Source: a virus
DNA: 62,360 bases
Virus record (IMG/VR): IMGVR_UViG_3300005607_000002
Span: 1-62,360 of that record
Reading direction: 5' to 3' (one strand)
The notes under the pieces: model-generated
Databases searched by the model: none
What the model was told of the DNA's origin: nothing
The model's input: the letters and a program-made list of their open reading frames with translations, nothing else
Translations under genes and position numbers: made by a program
In this document: piece by piece, positions 55,201-62,360 of the stretch
Layout: each line of letters begins with the position of its first letter
How positions within the stretch are numbered: position 1 is the stretch's first letter

Positions 55201-58200
55201 GTCTTTCCGATGTGGACGCGAGCGCAGAAAGTCATGGTGATCGACCCCGAGCCCGGAGAGGCCTATCGCAGTTTCACCAGCTCATTCTTCGGCGCGAAGA
55301 TCCAGGAGGCCATCAAACACGGCTACGACGCCGTGCTGTTCCGGCAGATATCCGATGTGGGCGGCGTCGGCGATCAACTGGCGGTGCTGCACCCGAACCT
55401 CCTGCGCTCGATCCACGCCGCATTTGATCCGGCCGAGATTATCAGCCCCAAGCTTGCCGCGATCAAGCCCGGAAAGAAGGAGCTGACGCCGGATGAGTTC
55501 GACCGCGCCTATCGGGAGATGCTCGAGCAGGCGGCGAGCGACATGGTTGAGGCGCAGGAACGCGGGGAGGCCGTCCATCCGGGCAGGGAAGCGCCCGCTG
55601 CCGGCGCCGCCGAAGGCGCGGCGGAAGGCGAAGGCCATCTGCAGGCCATCGCTCAGCGCAAGGCCGGGCAGACGCTCGCCGGCGAAGTGAAGCGGCCCGC
55701 GACCGGCGTCGCGGCGCCGGCGGCGACCGCGGTCACGACGCCCGCGCCCGGCGCGCCCGGCGGCGCAGCAGCGTCATCGCTTCCGGGCGTCTCCGCCGCG
55801 CTCACGCCCGCCGCGCAGCAAGCGAAGGACGCCGCAATCCGCTCGCTCCAGCAGCAGGTGACGGACCTTGCGAAAGCGATGGGCCTGACCGTGCACGAAG
55901 GCCGCGTGCAGATCAAAGGCGCGCTGGGCCAGTTCAACTCGCAAAGCGATGTCATCCGCATCAAGGAGATTCCCGATCTCGTGGCCGTGGCCCACGAAGC
56001 GGGACACGCCATCGAGCAGAAGGTCGGGCAGGACCTTACCAACGCAATAAACTCTTTTGCCTACGAGCTGGGGCCGCTCGACTACGAATGGCCGGCCCAG
56101 GCGCGGCCGGCGGAAGGCTTTGCCGAATTCATCCGCCACATGATCGGCAACCCGGCCTATGCGCAGGCGCAGGCGCCCGGCTTCATGACGGCATTTCGCA
56201 CCCTGATGCAGCAGCGCGCGCCCGATCTGCTCAAGGCGATCGACAGCGCCGCCGCGGCCTACCGGGCCTACACGGAAGCGTCATCGGCCGGCGCGATTCA
56301 ATCGATGATCCGCAGCCAGGCCGAAAAGCAGCAAGGCTGGCGCAGCATTGTCCAGGGCCTCCGCGAGGACGGCCTTGCCGCGACGGTCAATGTCGTGATG
56401 TCGCGCGCCTATGATATGACGCTCGACAAGAATTCCGACATGTTCCGCATGGTGCGCGACGTCGCCCGCGCGGTTCGCGACGAGACCGGACAGCTTGTCG
56501 ACCTCAAGGCCGCCGACAACCCCGCCATTCTTCTCCAGATGGCGCCCGACGCCGCGCGGGCCCGCGCCATCGCCGACACCAACCGCGGCACCATCCCTTA
56601 TCACGGCGTCGCGCCGCGCGGGCCGTCGCTGACCGACGCGCTCGCCAAGGCGATCGGCGCGCCCACCCGGTTCGGCCAATGGAACGAGGACAAGCGCACC
56701 TTGTTTTCGGTCTACCTCATTGCCCGCCGCGGCGAATATCTGTGGCGCCGCTTCGAAGCCGGCGAATTGCCCAATCCGCCGGTCGCCTTCAATAAGGCCG
56801 ACGCCATCCAGGCGATGGCGGACCTCGAAGCCGCCAATCCGACCTTCCGCGCCGCCTCCGACATGGTGCATGCGTGGGCGAAGGAGCAGCTCATCAAGAT
56901 GCGCGACGCCGGGCTCAAGGAGCCCGATGTCATCGACCGCCTGCTGCGTCAGGAATTCTATGTGCCGTTCATGCGCGACATGTCGGACAAGCCGATGGCC
57001 GGCGGCCCCGTCACCATGGGCGCAATGCATGAAGGGCCAGGCGTGACCGAGCTTATCAAGCGCATCAAAGGCTCGGCGCGCGACATCTTTGATCCGATCG
57101 AATCGCTGATCGGGCAGGCGCGCCTTCTCAACCGCGCCGTCGTCTATAACGACATCTATCTCGCGCTCGAACGGCTGAGCGAATTGCCGGGCGCCCGCGC
57201 CGGCCGGTTCTTCGAGCCGGTCCCGGCCTACGAGCCGCACAGGACGACGTTTAACCTCGGCGACGTCATCGAGAAGAAGCTGATCGCCAGCGGCGTGCTG
57301 CCGGATGACGCGGCCGTCGCGACCGCCGGCATCGTCAATCTGTTCGGCGAAGACCCGCTGATGGGCGCGTTCTTCCGCATGGAGAAAACCGCGCCGCACG
57401 GCGAGCCGATCGTCTTCTACCGCAAGGAGGGAAAGCTCAAGGCGGCGCGCGTCATGGCGGCGGCGGACAGCGGCGAAGGCTACAGGCTGTTCGAATTGCT
57501 GACCGCGATGCCGCAGACGATGGGCGATTTGTTTTCCGATCTGGTCGGCGCGGTCAGCCACGTCCAGCGCGCCGGCATCGTCACCAACCCGACCTTCATC
57601 CTGACCAATTACATCCGCGACCAGCTCGCTACTTTCCTGCTGCGGCCCGGCTATTTCCCGATCTTGTCGGGCCTCAAGGGCATTCTCTCGGAGGCGCGAC
57701 AGGGCGAAGCCGCGCGGCTCTATGCGCTCGGCGGCGGCGTGTCGCCCGGCGCCGCCGTCGCGCCGCTGGAGCATATGCTCCGCAACGACGTCGCGGCGCT
57801 GGCGCAGAACGGCTACCTCGTCAGCCGCCTCGGCCCGACCGGGCATCTGCTCACCACGACGCCGTCATGGGAAGAGTTCGGCAAAGGAACGCCGCAGGAC
57901 TTTTCGCGCAATGTCGCGGAAGCATTCCGCGGCTGGCTCGAATTCTCGCAGATCACCGAGGCCGGGACGCGCAATTCGGTGTTCGGCATCGTCTATAAGC
58001 AGAAGCTCGCCCAAGGGCTGTCGCCTTATGAGGCAATGGAAGAAGCCGCCTGGCAGGCCCGCGACCTGCTCGATTTCGGGCGTCACGGCTCGCATATGCT
58101 GATGGCGCAGCGCTTCATCCCGTTCCTCAATGCGCATCTGCAGGGGCTCGACAAGGCTTATCGGACCATTGCGCAGCCGATCATCGACAGGATCCGCGGC

Positions 58201-59574
58201 GACCAGGTGTTCGCCTCTGACCCGGAGAATTTCCGCAATGCGCTGATGTCGCTTGTCAAGGTGGTGGGCGTCGGCGCCGTGCTGGGCGCGGCCTGGGCGG
58301 CGCTCAACCGCGACAACGAAGCCTATCGCGACGCCAGCCCCTATCTGAAAGGGACGCATGTCATTGTCGGGATCGGCAGGAATATGCTGCTGATTCCCAA
58401 GCCGTTCGAATTAGGACTGGGCTTTACCGCCGGCGAATATGCCTACCAGCAGTTCGCGCAGGATGACCCGCGCGCCGCCGCCATGTTCGCTTCCGCGGCA
58501 TGGCAGATCCTTGAGCCGCCGACCGACGTGCCGCTGTTCCGCACCGGCTTCGAGCTCGCGGCCAACAAGAATCTCTGGTCGGGCCGCGATATCGTGCCGG
58601 AAAGCCTGCAGCGTCTGGAGCCGGCGCAGCAATACAGCGAGCGCACCAGCGCGATGGCGAAGATGATCGGCGCGGCGATCGGCGTCTCGCCCATCAAGGT
58701 CGATTACGCGATCGGCGGCTTCTTCGGCAACTGGGGCCGCGACTTCATGGCGCTCAGCCAGTCGGTCGATCCGGATTCGCCCACTGCGGCCGTGGAGGAC
58801 CGCGTGTTCCTGCGGCGCTTCATCAAGGACCCGACGCGCACCTCCGACATCACCACCCGGTTCTGGGACTACATGCGCCGGACCACCGGCGTCTACAATC
58901 GGGACGTTGCGACCTACGACAATTTCGTCAAACTGCATCGCGACCGGGATGCGGCGGATTTTTTAGCCCGCAAGCCGGGCCGCGAGCGCGCCTATATGAT
59001 CCTGCAATCGGCGGCGCGCGACGAGGACGGCAACCCTGCCTTCGGCGCCGATGAAAAACGGCTGCATCCGCTGACGCGCGCCTATGAGGCGGTGAGCCTG
59101 CTCAACGACATGAGCCGCGACCTGGCGGCCAACAATTTAAGCCGCTGGGAAAACCGCGAGCCGCTCAGGCTGACGCCCGACGGCCGCCGCGACCTGCTCG
59201 ACAGCATACGCGAGCTTAAGCAGATGGAGATGCGCAACGCCTTCGTCATCATGAAGGAGCCGGGCTATGCCGGCCGCGCGCTGTTCGACGTCAATCCCGT
59301 GCTGGCGAAGATTGCCGCCGTCGCCCCTTCGGTCGCCGATGAGATCGCCACACGCTATGCGACGCGGCGCATCTACACGACGCAGGCCGTGGCCGCCGCC
59401 TATCCGCACATGGAGCGGGCGCTGCTGCGCGAAGGCTCGGAGGCCGACCTGGAAGGACTGGCCCTCGACGCCAAGGCCGAGGGCTGGGAGTTCGGCGCAG
59501 AGCGGGTGAAACGCCCGCAGAAGCTGCGGACGGTTATTCCGGGGCAGCCCGCCGCGCAACCGATTGCGCCATAA
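52222..59574 (+). CDS. 2450-residue polyvalent ejection protein
   Basis: Start ATG 52222 (CGGAGCAGGCG site). Modules, approximate residues: 1-330 helical and Pro/Ala-rich linker; 335-460 kinase-like fold (YKDARGIEWYVKTPQTEDH, NELYRYAGANVPEM, AADAWLANHDVIGLGRDNILV); a Pro/Ala linker; 698-815 NUDIX hydrolase (GKISPGLSPQANAIKEAF then QETG box); 948-1076 ADP-ribosyltransferase-like segment (FHGTPNIFEAFDLGHVG, AVFLSDSPKIAGM, HGYDAVLFRQI); 1258-1262 HEAGH metalloprotease motif; then helical polyvalent-protein domains, including LPD38-like SPYEAMEEAAWQARDLLDFG near 1920. Such proteins travel in the capsid and enter the host with the DNA. Overlaps the convergent minus gene by 41 bp at its end. Confidence 0.85.
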   Translation: MADDDVLTADPAVQAGEAREAAAARLARPLGLGHGLVPGPGPEPPEEDYSVLPSDREETQAGDVDIGERFRLGRINSYYRGTIAGSGRLAELARVATAPEDRLTDAERKLRPAWKKEYDGIVADLARYDLMQPWGTTLEGAAALGGALAGGMMSPESFLGAPARGATWLARTVTAAVQQGGIQAAADPVVQWLSREGGTEQEYDPWRTAETAGLGAVIGGGLHGILGELVPAARVRKLRADLAAEDEAFAGDVERQAAAGPEIPQQLPSDIAEAQAAGTAPAAPQAATQAPGQAPGQAPAPPQPSTPAPGQAPAPAAPEDASAWTKTGGQKGSNPGGTYKDARGIEWYVKTPQTEDHARNEMLANELYRYAGANVPEMKLVTLDGKPAVASRMLPSGMQQLAKFPSSGAHAKFAIDAIKRDFAADAWLANHDVIGLGRDNILVSPIDPDQVVRIDQGGALRYRAQGQPKQNFGPKVAEFETMRDPNIAPQAAQIFGPMSDQELLYSINRVLLVPEQDIRDAVAKFGPADPAEAQKLADTLIARQDDLREIRKDLMAKIAAKMQSAAAAAPAGAPPATAPAPPPASAPSPAPAPAPAPPPASAPAPAPAPQQKATDVSVVWGKSGGGKPISQSNPGAPLAPLAHVSGGAPVAADAAHLPSGAPLKSASWAKKPPANWNNAGGKDAALAKTEPALKTPLGKKPASGVIIREPDGRVWVVAPANQFGGYEHTFPKGKISPGLSPQANAIKEAFQETGLKVKITGLIGDFEGDTSITRYYWAERTGGSPEDAHWETEAVKLVPAARLFDYLNMPRDQELAKAAFGNALKPGKHGDPAAIAASAATGAAAGASASSATAAGLPADAEKSAKDWIKTNMANVHTAAEVDAMPADQAVAYAEHHGWKPAGAPRKGIPTAPGSHPALPMDQASREARAKQTGFKLPGMPEPWARTWFHGTPNIFEAFDLGHVGSFHSTSKEKAVFLSDSPKIAGMFGGGGPVFPMWTRAQKVMVIDPEPGEAYRSFTSSFFGAKIQEAIKHGYDAVLFRQISDVGGVGDQLAVLHPNLLRSIHAAFDPAEIISPKLAAIKPGKKELTPDEFDRAYREMLEQAASDMVEAQERGEAVHPGREAPAAGAAEGAAEGEGHLQAIAQRKAGQTLAGEVKRPATGVAAPAATAVTTPAPGAPGGAAASSLPGVSAALTPAAQQAKDAAIRSLQQQVTDLAKAMGLTVHEGRVQIKGALGQFNSQSDVIRIKEIPDLVAVAHEAGHAIEQKVGQDLTNAINSFAYELGPLDYEWPAQARPAEGFAEFIRHMIGNPAYAQAQAPGFMTAFRTLMQQRAPDLLKAIDSAAAAYRAYTEASSAGAIQSMIRSQAEKQQGWRSIVQGLREDGLAATVNVVMSRAYDMTLDKNSDMFRMVRDVARAVRDETGQLVDLKAADNPAILLQMAPDAARARAIADTNRGTIPYHGVAPRGPSLTDALAKAIGAPTRFGQWNEDKRTLFSVYLIARRGEYLWRRFEAGELPNPPVAFNKADAIQAMADLEAANPTFRAASDMVHAWAKEQLIKMRDAGLKEPDVIDRLLRQEFYVPFMRDMSDKPMAGGPVTMGAMHEGPGVTELIKRIKGSARDIFDPIESLIGQARLLNRAVVYNDIYLALERLSELPGARAGRFFEPVPAYEPHRTTFNLGDVIEKKLIASGVLPDDAAVATAGIVNLFGEDPLMGAFFRMEKTAPHGEPIVFYRKEGKLKAARVMAAADSGEGYRLFELLTAMPQTMGDLFSDLVGAVSHVQRAGIVTNPTFILTNYIRDQLATFLLRPGYFPILSGLKGILSEARQGEAARLYALGGGVSPGAAVAPLEHMLRNDVAALAQNGYLVSRLGPTGHLLTTTPSWEEFGKGTPQDFSRNVAEAFRGWLEFSQITEAGTRNSVFGIVYKQKLAQGLSPYEAMEEAAWQARDLLDFGRHGSHMLMAQRFIPFLNAHLQGLDKAYRTIAQPIIDRIRGDQVFASDPENFRNALMSLVKVVGVGAVLGAAWAALNRDNEAYRDASPYLKGTHVIVGIGRNMLLIPKPFELGLGFTAGEYAYQQFAQDDPRAAAMFASAAWQILEPPTDVPLFRTGFELAANKNLWSGRDIVPESLQRLEPAQQYSERTSAMAKMIGAAIGVSPIKVDYAIGGFFGNWGRDFMALSQSVDPDSPTAAVEDRVFLRRFIKDPTRTSDITTRFWDYMRRTTGVYNRDVATYDNFVKLHRDRDAADFLARKPGRERAYMILQSAARDEDGNPAFGADEKRLHPLTRAYEAVSLLNDMSRDLAANNLSRWENREPLRLTPDGRRDLLDSIRELKQMEMRNAFVIMKEPGYAGRALFDVNPVLAKIAAVAPSVADEIATRYATRRIYTTQAVAAAYPHMERALLREGSEADLEGLALDAKAEGWEFGAERVKRPQKLRTVIPGQPAAQPIAP

Positions 59575-59881
59575 TCTGGTCTATTTTTTCACACCAGGAG
59601 CGATCCCCCCAGCCCTGCTGCACGCCGCGCCAACAGGATTGCCGCCAGTTCTCCATTGCATCGTTACGGTCTTCTCTGGCTTTTGCGACCGCAGCATTCC
59701 ATCGCGCTATGTCGTCAGCGGAGCGCCTGATCTGCAGCGGCTCATCGAGCTGTGCGGGCTCCCAATATGACGGCGCGAAAAATTGCATGAACGCCCAATA
59801 TCCGAACCAGAATCCGAGTACACCGATCGCGATCGCGCCGATGCGGCCTTTGGCGCAGATCAGGAAAAGAATGGTTTTCAT
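59534..59881 (-). CDS. Single-pass membrane protein
   Basis: 115 residues from ATG 59881; longer open frames upstream lack coding character. TM helix residues 13-36 (IGAIAIGVLGFWFGYWAFMQFF), then a charged helical part (SADDIARWNAAVAKAREDRNDAM) with two Cys. Last gene of the minus-strand early operon; converges on the giant protein gene with a 41-bp overlap. Confidence 0.6.
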   Translation of the reverse strand: MKTILFLICAKGRIGAIAIGVLGFWFGYWAFMQFFAPSYWEPAQLDEPLQIRRSADDIARWNAAVAKAREDRNDAMENWRQSCWRGVQQGWGDRSWCEKIDQIMAQSVARRAAPE

Positions 59882-59910
59882 TGTAAGCCCCAGTTGCAGG
59901 AGCCGGGAAC

Positions 59911-60276
59911 TCAACCCTTGCCGCGCCCGGAAGTCAACCGGGGCAAGGCCCGGAACGGCTGCTGCAGCTCCGCCATCACGGACCAGACGCGGAAATAAGC
60001 TTCGTGCCGGGCCTGCGTCGTGACCGTATCCTTGAAGTTCGTATAGGCGATGGCGCTCGCTCGTTCGGCGAGCGCGGCGGCCACCTCGGCGCGCGGCACG
60101 ATCGCGCGGAAGCGATAATCGGTCCCCTGGTTCGCTATAATCCTGGCGCGCGGGAAAAGCTTCTCGATGTCGCCGCGGACGCGGGCGCGAACGATCAGAA
60201 ATTTTTGCGGATCGACGCCGCGCCCCGGCCGGGGCGCGACGATCGAGACGAAGGCGTCGCTGATGAAAATCCACAT
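59911..60276 (-). CDS. Conserved hypothetical phage protein
   Basis: 121 residues. MWIFISDAFVSIVA, FLIVRARVRGDIEKLFPRA, DYRFRAIVPRAEVAAALAERASAIAYTNFKDTV and AYFRVWSVM make up a small protein widely found in temperate phages of alpha- and betaproteobacteria. Function not known. Confidence 0.7.
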   Translation of the reverse strand: MWIFISDAFVSIVAPRPGRGVDPQKFLIVRARVRGDIEKLFPRARIIANQGTDYRFRAIVPRAEVAAALAERASAIAYTNFKDTVTTQARHEAYFRVWSVMAELQQPFRALPRLTSGRGKG

Positions 60277-60280
60277 GGGC

Positions 60281-60529
60281 TCACAGCCGGTAGCCGTGCT
60301 CGAGCAGCAGGATCGCCATATGGCAGCCCTGCCAGGAATCGCCGCCGTCGCGCATCGCGGCGGCGACGTCCTCGAACAGGATCTTGAGAAGAACCTCCAT
60401 CGTCATCGGCCCGTGCGAGCCGTAGCGCTGGGCGTTACGAGCGATGAATTTGTTGACCCATGCCGCCGTCTCCGGCGGCATGTCGACAGGAACCATCTTT
60501 GGCGCTGGTTTCATCGGGATGATGCTCAT
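60281..60529 (-). CDS. Hypothetical early protein
   Basis: 82 residues from ATG 60529; the long open frame upstream is a shadow of the next gene. PPETAAWVNKFIARNAQRYGSHGPMTMEVLLKILFEDVAAAM is helical. Ends next to the previous gene start. Unknown family. Confidence 0.55.
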   Translation of the reverse strand: MSIIPMKPAPKMVPVDMPPETAAWVNKFIARNAQRYGSHGPMTMEVLLKILFEDVAAAMRDGGDSWQGCHMAILLLEHGYRL

Positions 60530-60542
60530 GGCTTCCCCTGTT

Positions 60543-60968
60543 TCAATGCCGCTCGCCGGCGGCGTCGGTGTTTTCTGCCCGGCCGCCGCATGTCGCGGCC
60601 CACAGGTTGCGCAGCAGAATCGCGGCGTCATAGAGCTCGCGCTTAACGTAGCGCACTTCGCCCTTGAGAATGAGGGCGGCGAGAATGCGGCCGACGAACT
60701 CGCTTTCGGCCGCCGCGCCGGCGGCAAAGCCGCCGCCGGCCGCAGGCGCGGTAGCGCCGTTGACGCCGGCCGGCCGCGCCTGGGTGATCTTTCTGATGGT
60801 GCGGCCGTTGAACTCGCGCTCGGCGACCGTGATCTCGTAGGTCCTGCCGACCTGGATGGCGGCAAGCTTTTCCGGCCAGATTTCGAATTTCTGGCCGCCG
60901 GCCGCGACCACATGCGCGACCTTCTTGCCGGTCTGCGGCGGATGCGTCTCGGCGACCTCGATCAGCAT
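60543..60968 (-). CDS. OB-fold-like protein of the recombination operon
   Basis: 141 residues. KFEIWPEKLAAIQVGRTYEITVAEREFNGRTIRKITQA is an OB-like beta barrel; a Gly/Ala linker and a helical end (FVGRILAALILKGEVRYVKRELYDAAILLRNLW) follow. It overlaps the nuclease gene by 7 bp, so it may be a single-strand annealing or DNA-binding partner of the nuclease. Confidence 0.6.
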   Translation of the reverse strand: MLIEVAETHPPQTGKKVAHVVAAGGQKFEIWPEKLAAIQVGRTYEITVAEREFNGRTIRKITQARPAGVNGATAPAAGGGFAAGAAAESEFVGRILAALILKGEVRYVKRELYDAAILLRNLWAATCGGRAENTDAAGERH

Positions 60969-61882
60969 GACACATGTCCGTAGGCGCGGAGAATCTCCGC
61001 CATAGTTTGTGCCCTGGGCGCGATCATCGGCATCGGTTCGGCGGCCGGCCGTTCAAGGACGGCGGTCGGCTTTGGCGTGGCTGCGGCCGCCGCAAGGAAG
61101 CGCTCGACCTCCGTGGCTGCGGATCTGGGCCGGGCACGCACCGAAGCCTTGCGCGGACGCGGTTTCGGCGTCTCGGGCTTCGCCTCCGGCGCCGCGGGCT
61201 TCGGCCGGGCCGCCTGAGCTTTTGCCGGCGACGGGCAGCCCTTTTCCAGTCGGTAGGCGGCAAGCCATAGCCGAAACAGTTCCCATTGCGGTGAGAGGTC
61301 CGCATAGGCGTGGTGGCCGAAGTCGCTGCCGTCCTTCGGTAGGCAGATCAGATGATAGCCTGCCGTTAGCGGCTGATCAGGGTGGTTCTCCTCCCACAGC
61401 TTGCCGTGGGCGGCGAGCGCGACAAGGTTCTCGGGATAAGGCTTGGCCGAGGTCTTGAAATCGATCAGCCCCAGACCGCCATTGATCATGGCGATGGTGT
61501 CTGGTGTGCCGCCATATTGGAAGGCCTCCGACACCAGCGCGACTTCCTGGGCGATCGCGCGTACGTGGCATTGCTGCCGCCATTGGCGGAACGCCGCGAA
61601 TGCCGACCATGCCTTGCGCAGGTGATCCGGCGCCGCCAGGCATTCATTGCAGTAGGCCTCGATCTCGCGATCGGGCCGGCCCTTAAGATCGAGTTCGGCC
61701 ATGCCGTGCACGGTCGAACCGATGTCGATCGCCGAGCGCTGATAGAGCGGTAGGCCCTGCTGGCCCTGCTTGTGGGCCCAAATCATCAGCGCCGTGTGAT
61801 CCATGTAGCGCTTGATCGGATCATGGGTGCCGGGGATGGGCGCCCCGGCGGCGTTGAAGTAGCCATGCTTGGGGCGGGGCAT
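60962..61882 (-). CDS. PD-(D/E)XK nuclease (RecB/Cas4-like)
   Basis: 306 residues. QRSAIDIGSTVHGMAELDLKG is the N-terminal helix with the metal-binding His, GGTPDTIAMINGGLGLIDFKTSAKPYPENLVALAAHGKLWEE has Asp then Asp-x-Lys of the active site, and AGYHLICLP the final strand. Residues 225-280 are a disordered, Ala/Pro/Lys/Arg-rich linker. Likely a phage recombination or host-DNA degrading exonuclease. A Cas4-like fold also occurs in CRISPR adaptation, but no Cas1 is present. Confidence 0.85.
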   Translation of the reverse strand: MPRPKHGYFNAAGAPIPGTHDPIKRYMDHTALMIWAHKQGQQGLPLYQRSAIDIGSTVHGMAELDLKGRPDREIEAYCNECLAAPDHLRKAWSAFAAFRQWRQQCHVRAIAQEVALVSEAFQYGGTPDTIAMINGGLGLIDFKTSAKPYPENLVALAAHGKLWEENHPDQPLTAGYHLICLPKDGSDFGHHAYADLSPQWELFRLWLAAYRLEKGCPSPAKAQAARPKPAAPEAKPETPKPRPRKASVRARPRSAATEVERFLAAAAATPKPTAVLERPAAEPMPMIAPRAQTMAEILRAYGHVSC

Positions 61883-62223
61883 CAGGCGGCCTCCCCGTCG
61901 ATCATGCGGTCGACTGCATTCTTGAGCGCGCCGACGATGTTGTCTTTCGCCTCGGTAAGCCGGGGCGTTTCGTTCTCGATGAAGCCGATCGGGAACTGAC
62001 GGCAGATATCGTCAATGACGGCACTCACGTAGACGGTGACGCCGCTCACGAATGCTTCGACATAGTCAGCGCGGGCAAGAATATCGAAGCGGTCGGCATT
62101 GCCGCTGATGCGGCGCGGGGGGCGTAGCACCAGAAGCTCGGCGATGCAGCGGTGGTGGGCGCGTTCCAGGTCAGAGAGGGGGCGTCGCGGCGCCCTCGGA
62201 TTGAGGTTGAAAGGCGCGTTCAT
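61882..62223 (-). CDS. Hypothetical early protein
   Basis: 113 residues. LSDLERAHHRCIAELLVLRPPRRISG, ARADYVEAFVSGVTVYVSAVIDDICR and NIVGALKNAVDRMIDG are helices of a small protein of unknown family. ATGA overlaps at both ends link it to the membrane-protein and nuclease genes. Confidence 0.6.
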   Translation of the reverse strand: MNAPFNLNPRAPRRPLSDLERAHHRCIAELLVLRPPRRISGNADRFDILARADYVEAFVSGVTVYVSAVIDDICRQFPIGFIENETPRLTEAKDNIVGALKNAVDRMIDGEAA

Positions 62224-62360
62224 GCCGCCCTCCCGTGAACGTCGGTGGCGAGAGCAGCGCCGACGCGGGTAAGGGCATAGACCAGGGTGGGAATGGCCAC
62301 CCCGAGCGTTACGGCCGCGGCCATCATTACGTAGCCGCCCGCCTGGGAGGCGAACGCGAA
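62220..62360 (-). CDS. C-terminal part of the membrane protein starting at 510 (redundant copy)
   Basis: The right terminal repeat carries the last part of the gene that begins at 510. It supplies the stop codon (62222-62220), which overlaps the ATG of the gene at 62223 in an ATGA arrangement. Confidence 0.8.
   Translation of the reverse strand, partial: FAFASQAGGYVMMAAAVTLGVAIPTLVYALTRVGAALATDVHGRAA
62241..62360. repeat. Terminal direct repeat, right copy
   Basis: Exact copy of bases 1-120. The unique genome is therefore 62,240 bp. A short true terminal redundancy of the packaged DNA cannot be excluded from the sequence alone. Confidence 0.95.

Noticed and set aside
60962-61882. Cas4 of a CRISPR adaptation module
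   Set aside because: The nuclease fold is shared with Cas4, but there is no Cas1 or Cas2, the four-Cys iron-sulphur cluster is not evident, and it sits in a phage recombination operon.
1-62360. tRNA genes
   Set aside because: No cloverleaf with a TTC loop and CCA-type acceptor was found by eye in the intergenic regions. A dedicated search could still find one.

Overview
The window is a complete, GC-rich, double-stranded DNA phage genome. Bases 1-120 recur exactly at 62241-62360, so the molecule closes into a circle of 62,240 bp. The capsid and connector genes look like those of Bordetella phage BPP-1 (Bbp19-like and Bbp16-like proteins, a 623-aa portal, capsid staple-like protein), and T7-like tail and internal-virion proteins follow. 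This points to a short-tailed (podovirus-type) phage. A tyrosine integrase, an excisionase-like HTH protein and a CI/Cro-type switch with matching operators make it temperate. GC content, codon use and a rhizobial-type outer-membrane beta-barrel gene suggest an alphaproteobacterial (Hyphomicrobiales-like) host; that is an inference, not a match to a known genome.

Layout. 59534-62223, continuing across the junction to 1-510 (minus): an early operon with a RecB/Cas4-type nuclease and a membrane protein. 600-1322 (plus): a ribbon-helix-helix (RHH) regulator, a small gene, and a compact non-coding unit made of promoter, CRISPR-like repeat, spacer, repeat and intrinsic terminator. 1363-9035: two beta-helix tailspikes, a GH25 endolysin, a holin candidate and a host-like outer-membrane protein. 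9436-13914: a ring-nuclease-like protein, attP region, integrase, Xis-like protein and a minus-strand early operon. 13946-15109: immunity region with three 19-bp operators. 15197-23753: replication module (SSB, ParB/MT-A70 methylase, TSCPD protein, clamp-like protein, primase, D5-type helicase, a putative origin with a DnaA box, a NusG paralogue). 24191-25531: two more RHH genes, each behind a perfect inverted repeat. 25560-59574: packaging, capsid, tail and ejection proteins, ending in a 2450-aa polyvalent protein.

The standout lies between the terminase and portal genes. At 29147-30910 is a 587-aa TnpB/Cas12-family protein whose RuvC acidic residues are replaced at motifs I and II, so it looks nuclease-dead. 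Its own coding sequence carries a CRISPR array (30150-30401: four identical 36-bp repeats, three 36-bp spacers, exact 72-bp period). The array sits between RuvC-I and RuvC-II and stays in frame. It is a virus-encoded, array-in-gene, predicted RNA-guided DNA-binding system, and its crRNA source and effector mRNA would be the same molecule. The second CRISPR-like unit (1185-1293) has unrelated repeats ending in the ATTGAAAG/ATTGAAGC tag typical of host systems. It looks like a virus mini-array or an RNA anti-CRISPR.

How the parts may work together: the CI/Cro switch and integrase govern lysogeny; the RHH genes probably autoregulate at their palindromes; the CRISPR-like loci, two methylases, ring-nuclease-like protein and outer-membrane protein form an accessory layer for competition with other phages and evasion of host defence. 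All functions are read from sequence alone; no database search was possible.
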